A DNA stretch of 52,250 nt from a candidate division CPR2 bacterium GW2011_GWC2_39_10 (GTDB lineage Bacteria > Patescibacteriota > CPR2), in NCBI GenBank assembly GCA_000993275.1, contig LBVV01000007.1:1-52250 (forward strand), given 5' to 3'. This document shows, one piece after another, positions 16,693-26,177 of this stretch (positions are counted from its first letter, which is position 1; every line of letters starts with the position of its first letter). The translations under genes and the position numbers were made by a program. The notes beneath the pieces were generated by a model, which saw only the letters and a list, made by a program, of their open reading frames with translations, was not told where the DNA came from and ran no database searches.

Positions 16693-17229
16693 ATGATTCC
16701 AACCAGAAAACAATGTGAAAAAATATGGCAGGAATATAATATTCCCGCACCAATAATTGAACATATGGAGCTAGTTTCCCGTGTATGCGTTTTTTTGGGC
16801 GAAAGGCTAGAAAATAAAGGCGAGAAAATTAATACGGAAGCCTTAAAAGCTGCGGCTCTTCTTCACGACTTAGACAAAATAATGATCGGCCGCAACGAAC
16901 ATAATCATGGTTTTTTAGCTGCCCAAATTCTAGAAAAAAAAGGAATGGTGGATCTTTCCGGAATGATAAAGAAACACGCATTAGCCAATATCGCCAGCAC
17001 TGTAAATAAACCGGAATCAATCGAGGAAAAAGTTTTATTTTATGCGGATAAAATTGCTTCAGACAAAATTTTCTCGCTAGAAGACAGAAGCTTCTCCTGG
17101 ATCGAGAATCATCCCGAAGCCAAGAAGCTTATTTTAGAAAAACTTCCGCTCCTTGCCGCGCTTGAACAGGAAATTCTCACCAAAACCGATTTAAAATTTG
17201 AGGATATAAAAAACAAATTTAACAAATAA
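16693..17229 (+). CDS. HD-domain phosphohydrolase
   Basis: 178 aa with the HD superfamily pattern: IIEHMELVSRV, H58-D59 in AALLHDLDKIM, histidines in HNHGFLA and KKHAL, and a late Asp in LFYADKIAS. HD proteins are metal-dependent phosphohydrolases, usually acting on nucleotides. The substrate is unknown. It starts two bases after mreB and lies 38 bases before a second HD-bearing gene (YhaM-like), so these appear to be one operon. The ATG has no strong ribosome-binding site and probably relies on translational coupling to mreB. Confidence 0.85.
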   Translation: MIPTRKQCEKIWQEYNIPAPIIEHMELVSRVCVFLGERLENKGEKINTEALKAAALLHDLDKIMIGRNEHNHGFLAAQILEKKGMVDLSGMIKKHALANIASTVNKPESIEEKVLFYADKIASDKIFSLEDRSFSWIENHPEAKKLILEKLPLLAALEQEILTKTDLKFEDIKNKFNK

Positions 17230-17267
17230 TGGTTGCTCAAATTGTTTTTTTTCTTCATAATTGAACC

Positions 17268-18251
17268 ATGGCAAATAATCTTTTCAAACAAGTTTTTATC
17301 AAGGATCTAAAAGAGGGAGATCGCATTAGCGGTCAGCCCTTTGTTATCAAATCTTATCGAACCCTAACATCAAAAAACAATAAGCAGTATATTGATATTA
17401 CAATTGGTGATAAAACGGGTTCTATGAAGGGGAAAATATGGAGCGACAATTTAGTTAACTGCCAGGAGGGAAGAGAAGGCGACGTCTTCTTAATTTCCGG
17501 AAATATTGATTCATTTAGCAATAGTCTTCAGATGACAATTACAAGCATGTTTAAAGCAGATGAATTTGAAGTATCGGATTTTTTGCAGGTCGCCCGAGAG
17601 AATCCGGACGAAATGTATAGCCAACTTACCCAATTTATGGCCAAAATTGAAGATGAGGATTTTAAAGACCTCCTGGAAACTGTTTTTGATGACGAGAATA
17701 TCAGAAATACTTTCAAGAAAGCTCCGGCAGCGTTTACGGTTCATCATTCCTATGCCGGCGGCCTCTTAGAACATACCTTAGATTGTTTGGTTTTGGCCGA
17801 AAGTTTACTCGAAAGATATCCGAAAATGCGAAAAGACCTCCTGTTTACAGGCGCCATTCTACACGATTTTGGAAAGATTTTCGAATTTGATATTTCCACA
17901 ACCATAACCATAAGTGATAGAGGGAAATTGCTTGGCCACATTTACATGGGAACAGAGTACATCAGCAAGATTGCTCCCAAGGGTTTCGACCAAGAAAAAC
18001 TGAATGAACTTATGCACCTGCTTCTTAGTCACCACGGCGAATTAGAATTTGGTTCGCCAATAAAGCCTAAAACAATCGAAGCCGTAGCCCTGTGGATGGC
18101 AGACATGGCAAGCGCTAAGGTAAATATGGCATATAATTTTACATATGATAATATAGGAATAGGTAACGATGATCAAAATTTTTCACCCTACCACAAGCAT
18201 TTGGCAACTGATCTTTATTTAAAACCATATATTGCAGAGGAAGATGAATAA
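17268..18251 (+). CDS. yhaM: 3'-5' exoribonuclease of the YhaM type
   Basis: 327 aa with an N-terminal OB-fold (about 8-90: FIKDLKEGDRISGQPFVIKSYRTLTSKNNKQYIDITIGDKTGSMKGKIW) and a C-terminal HD domain (HH159-160 in FTVHHSYAGGLLEHT, H199-D200 in GAILHDFGKIFEF, LLSHHGELEFGSP, ADMASAK). This order and length match YhaM/CBF1 exonucleases, which trim RNA and single-stranded DNA from the 3' end with manganese. The OB part holds nucleic acid, the HD part cuts. It follows the small HD gene and shares its transcript. Confidence 0.9.
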   Translation: MANNLFKQVFIKDLKEGDRISGQPFVIKSYRTLTSKNNKQYIDITIGDKTGSMKGKIWSDNLVNCQEGREGDVFLISGNIDSFSNSLQMTITSMFKADEFEVSDFLQVARENPDEMYSQLTQFMAKIEDEDFKDLLETVFDDENIRNTFKKAPAAFTVHHSYAGGLLEHTLDCLVLAESLLERYPKMRKDLLFTGAILHDFGKIFEFDISTTITISDRGKLLGHIYMGTEYISKIAPKGFDQEKLNELMHLLLSHHGELEFGSPIKPKTIEAVALWMADMASAKVNMAYNFTYDNIGIGNDDQNFSPYHKHLATDLYLKPYIAEEDE

Positions 18252-18299
18252 ACAGAAAGAATTTAAGAAAGGCATGGGCTTTAAGCCCTAAAGATACTT

Positions 18300-19781
18300 A
18301 TGGAGGGTAAAGATTTTATTTGCAGAAATTGCGGAGCTACCAGTTATGTCGTTTTAAAAGACGATATTTATTGTTCTGTATGTGGCAAAAGAAGTAACGA
18401 TGTTAGTAATGCGAGTTCCCAAATTAATGATTCACCTAAAAAAATTGGGGATATTCCTATTAGTGAATTAGTAGAAAATATAGATACTAATAACATTTTG
18501 CCAACAACAACCTCGCCCCAAAAAACCGAACCTACGGCCATATTAACAGGTCCCGCTAATTTATTTGTTACAATAACCCCTTCAACTAATAATAACGATG
18601 ATGTTGGCGGGGCGGAGGACAATAAGCCCGTTTCCATTACCGACAACGATATTGACCCCTATCTTATAACTGTGCCAATTGGCCAAATCTCTCAAAATGA
18701 AGGCACATCATCTAAAGCAGAAACACTCGAGGCGCCTTCAGAATCATTGGCCGACCTTCTGGAAATGACTTTAAATGAAATTGATGTTCAAAAAGAAGTC
18801 CAAGTTATAGAAAGCAAAATTGAAACTTCCGAGGAAATATCAAAAAAAATCGATAATCAAACCAAGCCCTTAGATGAAGCTTCCATTTATGCGAGAACCG
18901 TCTTTAGGGATATAAATAATGAATTAAAAACAGAAACGAAAAACAACCCACCTACGGCAGTAGTGCCTGACACCAAGGTAAAAGAACCAACTACCACAGA
19001 TGTCGCAAACGAAGAACTTATAACCTTAAGAGAAGAAAAGGAACTGGAACATTATGCGCAAAATTTCATTGATTCAAGCACCATAAATGACAATCCCACG
19101 CCCCTTGGACCGAAAAATATCATCGACGGCATCGCTATAAACCAACATTATGTTGGCACAAAAGAACCGGCGAAGGAAGCTGCTCAAGCAGAAACTCCAA
19201 AAACAGAAAATGATAAACCGAACAATTATGTTATTCAAAAGAATAAAAAAACCAGAAAAGCTACCGGAAAGAAGAAATCCCTAAAGTCACGCAGACATTT
19301 TTGGTTGAGCTTCTTCATAATATTCATATCTGTTATCCTAATCATTGCCGGCGCATTCTATGTTTATTACAAAAGCAATACTCCGCCGCCAAAATACGAC
19401 CTGACTGCCGCGACATCCAAACTTTCATTCGAGTTAAAAAAGCCGGATTATATTCCCGAAGGATACTCACCCAGAACTTCATATGGCGACGAAGAAAAGT
19501 ACGTCATGAAATACTACTACCTGCCTAAATACCAAGACGAGAAAGAGGATATGGTAATTACTCAAGAAAAAACGTCCATAGAAAACTCTGACACTTTATA
19601 CACCAATTTAAAAGGCGACAAAACTGCCGATAATCTTTGGAGCTCCGTTAAAGAAAGAGATACATGGTACTATCATGTTAAGGGCAAGATTGTTTTTATA
19701 CGCAATAAAAAATTGTTTACCATAACCGGTAATTCTCTTGATGAATCGGAACTCCAAAAAATCGCTTTCTCAATAAAATAA
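18300..19781 (+). CDS. zinc-ribbon membrane protein with a DUF4367-like outer domain
   Basis: 493 aa. The N-terminus is a zinc ribbon (CRNCGATSYVVLKDDIYCSVCGKR, two CxxC pairs). Residues 30-330 are a long, low-complexity, Thr/Glu/Asn-rich cytoplasmic spacer ending in a basic patch (KKTRKATGKKKSLKSRRH). A single helix follows (WLSFFIIFISVILIIAGAFYVYY), and about 125 residues lie outside: LKKPDYIPEGYSPRTSYGDEEKYVMKYYYL...ISGNS, resembling DUF4367 domains, which are often found on anti-sigma-like proteins. The tail may sense the envelope while the ribbon acts inside; that is inference. GGAGG is placed at the start codon itself (ATGGAGGG). Confidence 0.75.
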   Translation: MEGKDFICRNCGATSYVVLKDDIYCSVCGKRSNDVSNASSQINDSPKKIGDIPISELVENIDTNNILPTTTSPQKTEPTAILTGPANLFVTITPSTNNNDDVGGAEDNKPVSITDNDIDPYLITVPIGQISQNEGTSSKAETLEAPSESLADLLEMTLNEIDVQKEVQVIESKIETSEEISKKIDNQTKPLDEASIYARTVFRDINNELKTETKNNPPTAVVPDTKVKEPTTTDVANEELITLREEKELEHYAQNFIDSSTINDNPTPLGPKNIIDGIAINQHYVGTKEPAKEAAQAETPKTENDKPNNYVIQKNKKTRKATGKKKSLKSRRHFWLSFFIIFISVILIIAGAFYVYYKSNTPPPKYDLTAATSKLSFELKKPDYIPEGYSPRTSYGDEEKYVMKYYYLPKYQDEKEDMVITQEKTSIENSDTLYTNLKGDKTADNLWSSVKERDTWYYHVKGKIVFIRNKKLFTITGNSLDESELQKIAFSIK

Positions 19782-19828
19782 AGAAAAATTTCTTAAAATA
19801 TGATATCCTCTGTTAAGAAAGGAGTTTT

Positions 19829-20179
19829 ATGGTTGAAGAAAAATGGTTAGACCTGCTAGACAATATTAACGAAAAATTCGAAATTTTAAAAAAAGAGAAA
19901 GAGGAAATGGAGTTTAAGGATGACATAGGCCATGGAAGCAAGGGCACTGTTGAAAAAATCTTCTTTAAGACCCCCATTGGGGAATTAAAACTGGAAAGAA
20001 CAACAAAACCAATGATCATAGACAAAAAAGTCCATTATAATCGAACATCGGGTACGGGAGGAAAAGTAGAATATATCCTTTCGGATACCGAAAAAACAAG
20101 CAAAGTAACGGCCTTCAAGAAAGATGATTTCGGCAATTGGGAAGAAATAAATTTGCCGGGAGGCAATTTGAGTTTTTAA
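19829..20179 (+). CDS. 116-aa hypothetical protein
   Basis: Soluble, with AAAGGAG nine bases before the ATG. The first third is a charged helix that may form a coiled coil (EEKWLDLLDNINEKFEILKKEKEEM); the rest is strand-rich (GTVEKIFFKTPIGELKLERTTKPMIIDKKVHYNRT). The phrase KVHYNRTSGTGGKVEYILSDTEKTSKVTAFKKDD looks like a conserved small family, but I cannot name it. It ends one base before the next ATG, and a run of tightly spaced genes continues to the P-type ATPase, so it heads that operon. Confidence 0.7.
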   Translation: MVEEKWLDLLDNINEKFEILKKEKEEMEFKDDIGHGSKGTVEKIFFKTPIGELKLERTTKPMIIDKKVHYNRTSGTGGKVEYILSDTEKTSKVTAFKKDDFGNWEEINLPGGNLSF

Positions 20180-20180
20180 G

Positions 20181-20699
20181 ATGAAGAAGTTTTTTACCAT
20201 TATTTTTATTATGGTTTCTATCCTTAGCATAATTGGTTTGGGAATTTTTAATAAGATTGAAAAGGAATTTAAAACGGATAAAACCGGACAATTATCAAAT
20301 TTGTCTTTTAATAATCCACTTCTTCAGCAAAATGCTACTAAAGACTTTACTTTAAATTTATCTGGCCAAGACTTGCAAAGCAGCCTAAACTCCGGCCTTC
20401 TTCCCAATATTGCAAAGCCTAGTGTTGAAATAACTGATAAAATAATTCTGCTATCGTATACCGGAAAAGCATATTTTACATATACCGGTGAAGCAAATGT
20501 GGCTCCGAAGGCTGACGAGGGCGATTTAAAACTGGAGGTCACTAATTTTAAGGTCTTCGGCGTACCTGCTAATTTTTTGAAGGGCAGTTTTGAAGAAATG
20601 ATCAATAAAAGCATCTCTTCTAAAATTAATGAAGGTGCTACAATTAATAATGTAACGTTAAATGATAATAAAATAATAATTAAGGGAGTTAAAAAATGA
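20181..20699 (+). CDS. membrane-anchored protein with a lipid-binding-like outer domain
   Basis: 172 aa: N-terminal helix MKKFFTIIFIMVSILSIIGLGIF, then an extracellular domain with the alternation LNLSGQDLQSSLNSGLLP...VEITDKIILLSYTGKAYFTYTGEANVAPKADEGDLKLEVTNFKVFGVPANFLKGSFEEMINKSI..INNVTLNDNKIIIKG. The pattern (ligand-facing strands, conserved 'vtnfkvfgvp', C-terminal 'INxVxLNDNxIIIxG') recalls YpmS/DUF2140 and LmeA-like tubular lipid binders. That assignment is an inference from pattern only. It overlaps the NYN gene by four bases (ATGA) and so is translationally coupled. Confidence 0.65.
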   Translation: MKKFFTIIFIMVSILSIIGLGIFNKIEKEFKTDKTGQLSNLSFNNPLLQQNATKDFTLNLSGQDLQSSLNSGLLPNIAKPSVEITDKIILLSYTGKAYFTYTGEANVAPKADEGDLKLEVTNFKVFGVPANFLKGSFEEMINKSISSKINEGATINNVTLNDNKIIIKGVKK

Positions 20700-21229
20700 A
20701 AAATCCAGCGCAAAGAGTCGGCGTTTTTGTAGATGTTCAAAACTTATATTACTCGGCTAAAGCACTTTACTCAGCAAAGGTAAACTTTGGAGAAATCTTA
20801 AAAACTGCAGTTTCCGACAGGCAACTGGTTAGGGCCATTGCTTATACCATAAAGGCTCAGATGCCTGACGAACAAAGTTTTTTTGATGCTCTGGCCAATC
20901 AAGGATTCGAAGTTAAGTCTAAAGATCTGCAGGTTTTCGTTTCGGGCGTCAAAAAAGGCGACTGGGATGTAGGTATAGCGGTTGACATATTAAAGATGGC
21001 CCCAAAATTGGATGCTGTTGTTCTTTGTTCCGGTGATGGCGACTACGAGCTTTTACTTGCTCACGCTAAAGCTGAGGGCGTTAGAGCAGAAGTAATTTCG
21101 TTTGGACGAAGCACATCGGCTCGGCTTTTGGAGGAAGTCGATGACTTTTTCGATTTAGACCTGGATCCTGACAAATATTTAATTAAACAAAAAAAACACA
21201 TACCAAAAAGAAAGGACTTTAATCAGTAA
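20696..21229 (+). CDS. NYN-domain (LabA/DUF88) nuclease-like protein
   Basis: 177 aa with the PIN-like NYN fold: GVFVD13VQNLYYSAK, GVKKGDWDVGIAVDILKMA and VVLCSGDGDYELLLAHAKAEGVRAEVISFG, i.e. the acidic residues that bind metal in NYN/PIN nucleases. These proteins probably cut RNA. LabA-type members are common next to unrelated genes and most lack a known substrate. The start codon lies inside the previous gene, and the stop overlaps the start of the P-type ATPase by one base, so the three are one translationally coupled unit. The tail is basic (KQKKHIPKRKDF). Confidence 0.9.
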   Translation: MKNPAQRVGVFVDVQNLYYSAKALYSAKVNFGEILKTAVSDRQLVRAIAYTIKAQMPDEQSFFDALANQGFEVKSKDLQVFVSGVKKGDWDVGIAVDILKMAPKLDAVVLCSGDGDYELLLAHAKAEGVRAEVISFGRSTSARLLEEVDDFFDLDLDPDKYLIKQKKHIPKRKDFNQ

Positions 21230-23982
21230 TGTTTCATAACAGATCCATTGATGATTTGTTAAAAGAATATAAATCGTCATTAGCCGGCCTAAGCAGTGAT
21301 GAGGCTAGAAAAAGACTTGCCGAATATGGACACAACAAGATAGAGGCAAAAAAGAAAACATCTCTGGTAAAAACATTTTTCATGCAGTTTGTGGACTATC
21401 TGGCATTGATGCTGGTTGTTGCCAGCGCCTTAAGTTTTGTTTTAGGCTCATTTATAGAGGGCTTTGTTATTGCGGGAATTATTGTTTTAAATGCCACTAT
21501 TTCATTTTTTCAGGAATTTAAAGCCGAGAAAGCTATTGAAGCCCTGCAAAAAATGGTACCTCAAAAAGCAACGGTTATAAGAAATAATAGCCAGCACATT
21601 ATAGATGTTTCAGAAATTGTACCCGGAGATATTCTAGTTTTAGAAGAAGGCAGCAAAATTCCGGCTGATGCCCGCTTAATTAAAGCAAATAGTTTATATA
21701 CCAACGACTTTGCGTTAACGGGCGAATCCGAACCTCAGCTGAAATTTTCCGATGTTATTAAGGAAGAAAATCTATCTGTAACAGAAATTGACAATATGGC
21801 ATTTATGGGCATGAGCGTTTCTACCGGCAACGCCATTGCGTTGGTTGTTAGCACCGGCATGAATACCGAATTCGGCAAAATAGCCCATCTAACAACAGAC
21901 TTAAAAACGGAACTCAGCCCCCTGCAAATAGAAGTTACCCATATTGGCAAAATTGTTAGCAAACTAATTTTTGGGCTTTCTTTTGTAATCGCTATAATCG
22001 GTTTTTTCATGCACTATGGCCTACTTGAGAACATCAAGTTTACGATCGGCGTTGCGGCAGCATTGGTACCCGAAGGCTTACCGGCAACCATTTCCCTGGT
22101 TTTAGCAATAGCAGTTCAAAGAATGGCTAGAAAAAAAGCTATAATAAAAAAACTTTCCGCAGTTGAAACAATGGGATGTATTACCGCCATAGCCACTGAC
22201 AAAACCGGAACACTCACTAAAAATGAAATGACAGTTAAGGATATATTCTTTAATAACCAAAATTTCCACATTAAGGGCGTGGGTTATGACCTTGGAGGCG
22301 AATTTCAGAAAAACGATAAGAAAATATCCGCACAAGAAATGAAGGAGTTAGATTTATTCTTTAAAGCGGCTGTTTTATGTAATAATGCTTCTCTTCATAG
22401 ACACAAAAACAAAACTGAAGTTATTGGTGACCAAACCGAAGGTGCTCTCATTATGATGGCCGAGAAAGCGGGCATAAAAAAAGAAGATTTTGACAAAAGG
22501 TTCACTGAAAAGTTGGAAATTGCTTTTTCTTCCGAACGAAAAAAAATGTCAACTATTAATAAGATGGGTGATCAATATTTTGTTTTTTCAAAGGGCGCAC
22601 CTCAGGAAATTATTAAAATGTGCTCCAAGATCCGGCTAAATGGCAAGGAAATTAAGTTAAACAAAAACACAATTGGAGAAATTGAAGACAAAAATAATGA
22701 ATATGCCGGCAAAGCCATGAGGGTTTTAGCTGTCGCCTATAAACCGATAGAGAAGAAAAATAACTACACGGATAAAGAAGTTGAAAAAGACTTAATATTT
22801 TTAGGTCTTATAGCCATAATTGATCCCCCAAGAGAAGAAGTAAAAGATGCTGTTAAGCTTGCCAGAAAAGCGGGCATAAAAATTTTTATGGTAACCGGCG
22901 ACTATTCTTTAACGGCGCAGGCAATTGCCGGTAAAATTGGCTTGGGAGAAAACCTGCCAATCGTAACCGGAACAGAGTTAAATCATTTTTCTGACGCTAA
23001 AATATTAAATATTTTAAAAAACAATGATTCGGCAATTTTTTCCAGGGTTGCCCCGGAACATAAAATGAGGATTGTTAAACTGCTTCAAAAACTGGGAAAT
23101 ATTGTTGCTGTAACCGGCGATGGCGTAAATGATGCTCCCGCCTTGAAAAAAGCCAATGTTGGCGTGGCAATGGGTATTACGGGCACAGATGTTTCCAAGG
23201 AGGCCGCTTCAGTTGTTTTAGCTGATGACAGTTTTGCTTCCATAATAGCGGCCATAAAAGAGGGCCGAGTTGTTTACTCAAACATGAAAAAATTCATTAA
23301 GTACGTTTTTTCACATAATTTTTCAGAACTATTTTCAATTGTTTTAAGCATTCCCCTGGGAGTTACCGCGCTTACGCCTATCTTGATTTTTGTAATTGAT
23401 TTAGGTTCCGACATACCTCCCTCGCTTGCTTTATCGTTAGACCCCGAGGAGCCAGGCGTTATGGACAAACCGCCAAGGAATCAAAAGAAGAAAATATTCA
23501 ATAAACGGCTAATGCGGGATATGGTATTTGTCGGTCTTATGACGGGAATTTTTGCCGTTGCCTTTTTTGCTTTCGTTCTAGTTAGTGGGGGATGGCAATG
23601 GGGCACAAAATTAACAACCAACGATTATCTTTACAGGCATGCGACTACAGCTACATTTGCCGGCATCGTTTTAGCCCAATTTTTTAATTCTTACTACTGC
23701 CGCGCACCGCACAGCAGCATATTAAAAAGCTTTAGAGAAAATAAAAAACTCCTTAAAGCCAACCTTTTTTCCTTATTTCTATTACTAAATGTCGCCTATA
23801 ACCCGATATTTAATAAACTATTTGCAACAGCTCCTCTTAATTTAATTGACTGGTTTGTTATTATAACGGGTATCATTATTTTTGCCATCATATTGGAAAT
23901 ATATAAAATACTCACAAAACCGAAAACAATACCAACTAAAAAAATTGATGCCATATCAGCGATAACCACGCATAGTAATTGA
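21229..23982 (+). CDS. P2-type cation-transporting ATPase
   Basis: 917 aa, ten-helix P-type ATPase. Cytoplasmic motifs: LTGESEPQ (actuator), D324-K-T-G-T-L-T (phosphorylated Asp), KGAPQ (nucleotide domain) and TGDGVNDAPAL (hinge). Membrane motifs: PEGLPA in helix 4, FSHNFSELFSI in helix 5 and VIDLGSDIPPSLALSLD in helix 6, close to calcium and Na/K pumps where N/DxxS/TD coordinate the ion. The helix 6 asparagine of SERCA is Asp here. So it belongs to type II and exports Ca2+ or a monovalent ion; the exact ion cannot be fixed. The stop codon overlaps the -35 box of gltX. Confidence 0.93.
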   Translation: MFHNRSIDDLLKEYKSSLAGLSSDEARKRLAEYGHNKIEAKKKTSLVKTFFMQFVDYLALMLVVASALSFVLGSFIEGFVIAGIIVLNATISFFQEFKAEKAIEALQKMVPQKATVIRNNSQHIIDVSEIVPGDILVLEEGSKIPADARLIKANSLYTNDFALTGESEPQLKFSDVIKEENLSVTEIDNMAFMGMSVSTGNAIALVVSTGMNTEFGKIAHLTTDLKTELSPLQIEVTHIGKIVSKLIFGLSFVIAIIGFFMHYGLLENIKFTIGVAAALVPEGLPATISLVLAIAVQRMARKKAIIKKLSAVETMGCITAIATDKTGTLTKNEMTVKDIFFNNQNFHIKGVGYDLGGEFQKNDKKISAQEMKELDLFFKAAVLCNNASLHRHKNKTEVIGDQTEGALIMMAEKAGIKKEDFDKRFTEKLEIAFSSERKKMSTINKMGDQYFVFSKGAPQEIIKMCSKIRLNGKEIKLNKNTIGEIEDKNNEYAGKAMRVLAVAYKPIEKKNNYTDKEVEKDLIFLGLIAIIDPPREEVKDAVKLARKAGIKIFMVTGDYSLTAQAIAGKIGLGENLPIVTGTELNHFSDAKILNILKNNDSAIFSRVAPEHKMRIVKLLQKLGNIVAVTGDGVNDAPALKKANVGVAMGITGTDVSKEAASVVLADDSFASIIAAIKEGRVVYSNMKKFIKYVFSHNFSELFSIVLSIPLGVTALTPILIFVIDLGSDIPPSLALSLDPEEPGVMDKPPRNQKKKIFNKRLMRDMVFVGLMTGIFAVAFFAFVLVSGGWQWGTKLTTNDYLYRHATTATFAGIVLAQFFNSYYCRAPHSSILKSFRENKKLLKANLFSLFLLLNVAYNPIFNKLFATAPLNLIDWFVIITGIIIFAIILEIYKILTKPKTIPTKKIDAISAITTHSN

Positions 23983-24007
23983 AAAAAACCCTTTATTAGA
24001 CTATAAT
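23979..24007 (+). promoter_or_regulatory. gltX promoter
   Basis: -35 TTGAAA (overlapping the ATPase stop), 17-base spacer, -10 TATAAT at 24002-24007; TGGAG ribosome-binding site follows. Confidence 0.75.
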
Positions 24008-24027
24008 TAGCTGCACTGGAGATTTTA

Positions 24028-25488
24028 ATGAGCAACATCCGGGTTAGAATAGCCCCGTCACCAACAGGAAAGTTTCAAATAGGCAATGCAAGAACAGCAC
24101 TGTTTAATTACTTATTTGCGAAGAAAAATGGCGGTGTTTTTATTGTTAGAATGGAAGACACCGATCAATCAAGATCAACAAAGGAATCCGAAGAAAATAT
24201 TTTAAAAAGCCTGGATTTTCTTGGACTTTCTTGGGATGAAGGCCCGATTATGGGAGAGGACGGCTATAAGGGTGGTTTTGGGCCCTATAGACAGATGGAA
24301 CGATTAAATACCTATCCGGAATATATCGATAAATTAATTAATGAGGGCGGGGCGTATAGGTGCTTTTGCACGACTGAAGAATTGGAAGAGGAAAGAAACA
24401 AACAAAAAGAAAAAGGAATTGCCGCTCCAAAATATTCGGGAAAATGTCGTAATTTGACCAAAGCCGAAATTGAAGAAAAAATTAAGACCGGTTTAAGCTA
24501 TACTGTCAGACTTAAAATAAAACCCGAAAAAATTAAGTTTAATGACCTCATAAAGGGCGCGTTAGAAATTGATATGTCAAATTATGGTGATCCGGTTTTG
24601 GTCAGGTCGGATGGAATGCCTTTATACAATTTTGTAGTTGTAATTGATGACCTTCTTATGAAAATTACGCATGTTATAAGGGGAGAAGATCATATTTCCA
24701 ACACACCGATTCAAATTCAAATTCATGAAGCCCTGGGTAATACTCCGCCGGAATTTGGCCACATTCCCTTAACGTTAACTCCGGACAAGAAAAAGTTAAG
24801 CAAAAGACACGGCGCCGTCTCTATTGACAAATACAAGGAAATGGGCTATTTAAAAGAAGCTCTAATCAATTTCCTAGTACTTTTGGGCTGGTCATCCGGA
24901 AATGAACAAGAAATTTACTCACTGGAAGAATTGATAGAGGTATTTGATTTGAGCCGAATGCAGAAATCCAATGCAATTTTTGATATAGAAAGACTTAATT
25001 GGCTAAATGGTGTCTGGATAAGAAAGAAAGATATTCAAGAAATTGTCGATTTGTCTAAGCCTTATTTTGAAAAAATGAACGTTAAATTTGACCAAGACTA
25101 TTTAAGCAAAATAATTATACTAATTAGAGACCGCTTAAAATACTTGTCTCAAATACCGGAATTAACCGACTATTTCTTTAACGAAGGAAAGTTGGATAAA
25201 GAAAAATTGGTCTTTAAAAAAAGTACCGCCGAAGCTACTAAAAAGGGGCTTGAGGCTGCCGAAAATAAGCTTTCAGCGCAAGATAAATGGCCAAATGATG
25301 TTGAGGATTTTAATAAATTACTTGCCGAAGTCGTCTCGGAAAACAGTTTATTAAACGGCGATGTTTTCTGGCCCATAAGATATTCTCTTTCGTTTTCTGA
25401 AGCCTCTCCAAGCCCTGCAGAACTTTTATGGGCATTGCCAAAGGATGTTTCTATTTCTAGGATTAAAACTGCAATCGACACGCTATAA
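24028..25488 (+). CDS. gltX: glutamyl-tRNA synthetase
   Basis: 486-aa class I synthetase that charges tRNA-Glu (and possibly tRNA-Gln if the cell uses the amidotransferase route). The Rossmann core starts RVRIAPSPTGKFQIGNARTALFNYLF. The usual HIGH-type signature, normally LHIGxAR, reads F16-Q17-I-G-N here, with the first His replaced by Gln. The second signature KKLSKRHGA is intact. A zinc knuckle CFCTTEE...YSGKCRN lies in the acceptor-binding insert and the C-terminal helical anticodon domain is present. The length is normal. A repeat element lies nine bases after the stop, so the 3' end of its transcript may have been altered. Confidence 0.95.
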   Translation: MSNIRVRIAPSPTGKFQIGNARTALFNYLFAKKNGGVFIVRMEDTDQSRSTKESEENILKSLDFLGLSWDEGPIMGEDGYKGGFGPYRQMERLNTYPEYIDKLINEGGAYRCFCTTEELEEERNKQKEKGIAAPKYSGKCRNLTKAEIEEKIKTGLSYTVRLKIKPEKIKFNDLIKGALEIDMSNYGDPVLVRSDGMPLYNFVVVIDDLLMKITHVIRGEDHISNTPIQIQIHEALGNTPPEFGHIPLTLTPDKKKLSKRHGAVSIDKYKEMGYLKEALINFLVLLGWSSGNEQEIYSLEELIEVFDLSRMQKSNAIFDIERLNWLNGVWIRKKDIQEIVDLSKPYFEKMNVKFDQDYLSKIIILIRDRLKYLSQIPELTDYFFNEGKLDKEKLVFKKSTAEATKKGLEAAENKLSAQDKWPNDVEDFNKLLAEVVSENSLLNGDVFWPIRYSLSFSEASPSPAELLWALPKDVSISRIKTAIDTL

Positions 25489-25495
25489 CGATCAA

Positions 25496-25647
25496 GCAAC
25501 TGCTCACAATCGTCATTGCGAACGATCCGGCCCGCCTCGGCGAGTCGTAGGCGAGACAGGCAGCCGCCGGAGAGTGCAGCAATCTTGTTTCAAGCAGAGG
25601 AGATTGCTTCGTTTCACTCGCAAAGACGCAGGGTTGTGAGCAGTTAC
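25496..25647. mobile_element. TIR element copy 2 (MITE-like) with target duplication
   Basis: Inverted ends GCAACTGCTCACAA / TTGTGAGCAGTTAC. An exact 8-base direct repeat ACGATCAA flanks it (25488-25495 and 25648-25655), as expected of a transposed element. The interior matches copies 1 and 3 apart from a 30-base GC-rich insertion (CCCGCCTCGGCGAGTCG...). No ORF. Confidence 0.88.
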
Positions 25648-25678
25648 ACGATCAACTATTGACAGATATCCAGATTGG

Positions 25679-26092
25679 ATGTGTGTGTGTAAACCAAAGG
25701 ACAGAGACTATTCGAAATACGCCCAGATACAAGTGCATCAAGTCCGGCAAACAGATAATGCAGTATTCAGCTTATCGGAATCGCTAGAGATGCCTTCATT
25801 CGAAAAACATGGTCATACCATTACAGTTGTAGAGGAACTAGGCATGCGGGTGCTAAAACTAAAACTTGTTCCGGTATTACCGATGACTGCAAAATCAGCA
25901 ATATTAGGCATTATGGTTGCCATCAAGGCAAAAACGGATAAGGGGTTGGAAATATTCCCAATCGAGGATTACGACATATCGCCAACCGGCATGATAGAAG
26001 CAAAAGTTGATGCGGATCACATTCTAAGTATCGATTCGGTCCTCATCAAAAAATGCTGCAATAAAAATGCCGACTGTTCGTGCAAAAACTAA
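25679..26092 (+). CDS. 137-aa cysteine-ended hypothetical protein
   Basis: The frame MCVCKPKDRDYSKYAQIQ... has cysteines at both ends (MCVC; KKCCNKNADCSCKN), suggesting metal binding or a structural disulfide/thiolate patch, and a strand-rich middle (HTITVVEELGMRVLKLKLVPVLPMTAKSAILGIMVAIKAKTDKGLEIFPIED). No named family. There is no ribosome-binding site; only a TTGACA hexamer (25660) precedes it, 12 bases after the TIR element target repeat, so the native promoter may have been separated by the insertion. A GC-rich terminator ends it. Confidence 0.55.
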   Translation: MCVCKPKDRDYSKYAQIQVHQVRQTDNAVFSLSESLEMPSFEKHGHTITVVEELGMRVLKLKLVPVLPMTAKSAILGIMVAIKAKTDKGLEIFPIEDYDISPTGMIEAKVDADHILSIDSVLIKKCCNKNADCSCKN

Positions 26093-26099
26093 GCTTAAA

Positions 26100-26139
26100 G
26101 CGGGGGACCAATCCTACAGAAACACCCCCGCATTTTTTA
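26100..26139 (+). terminator. intrinsic terminator
   Basis: Stem GCGGGGG / CCCCCGC followed by ATTTTTTATTT. Confidence 0.88.
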
Positions 26140-26177
26140 TTTCCATAATTTGACTACGAAACGTCTATCAGTCAGTC

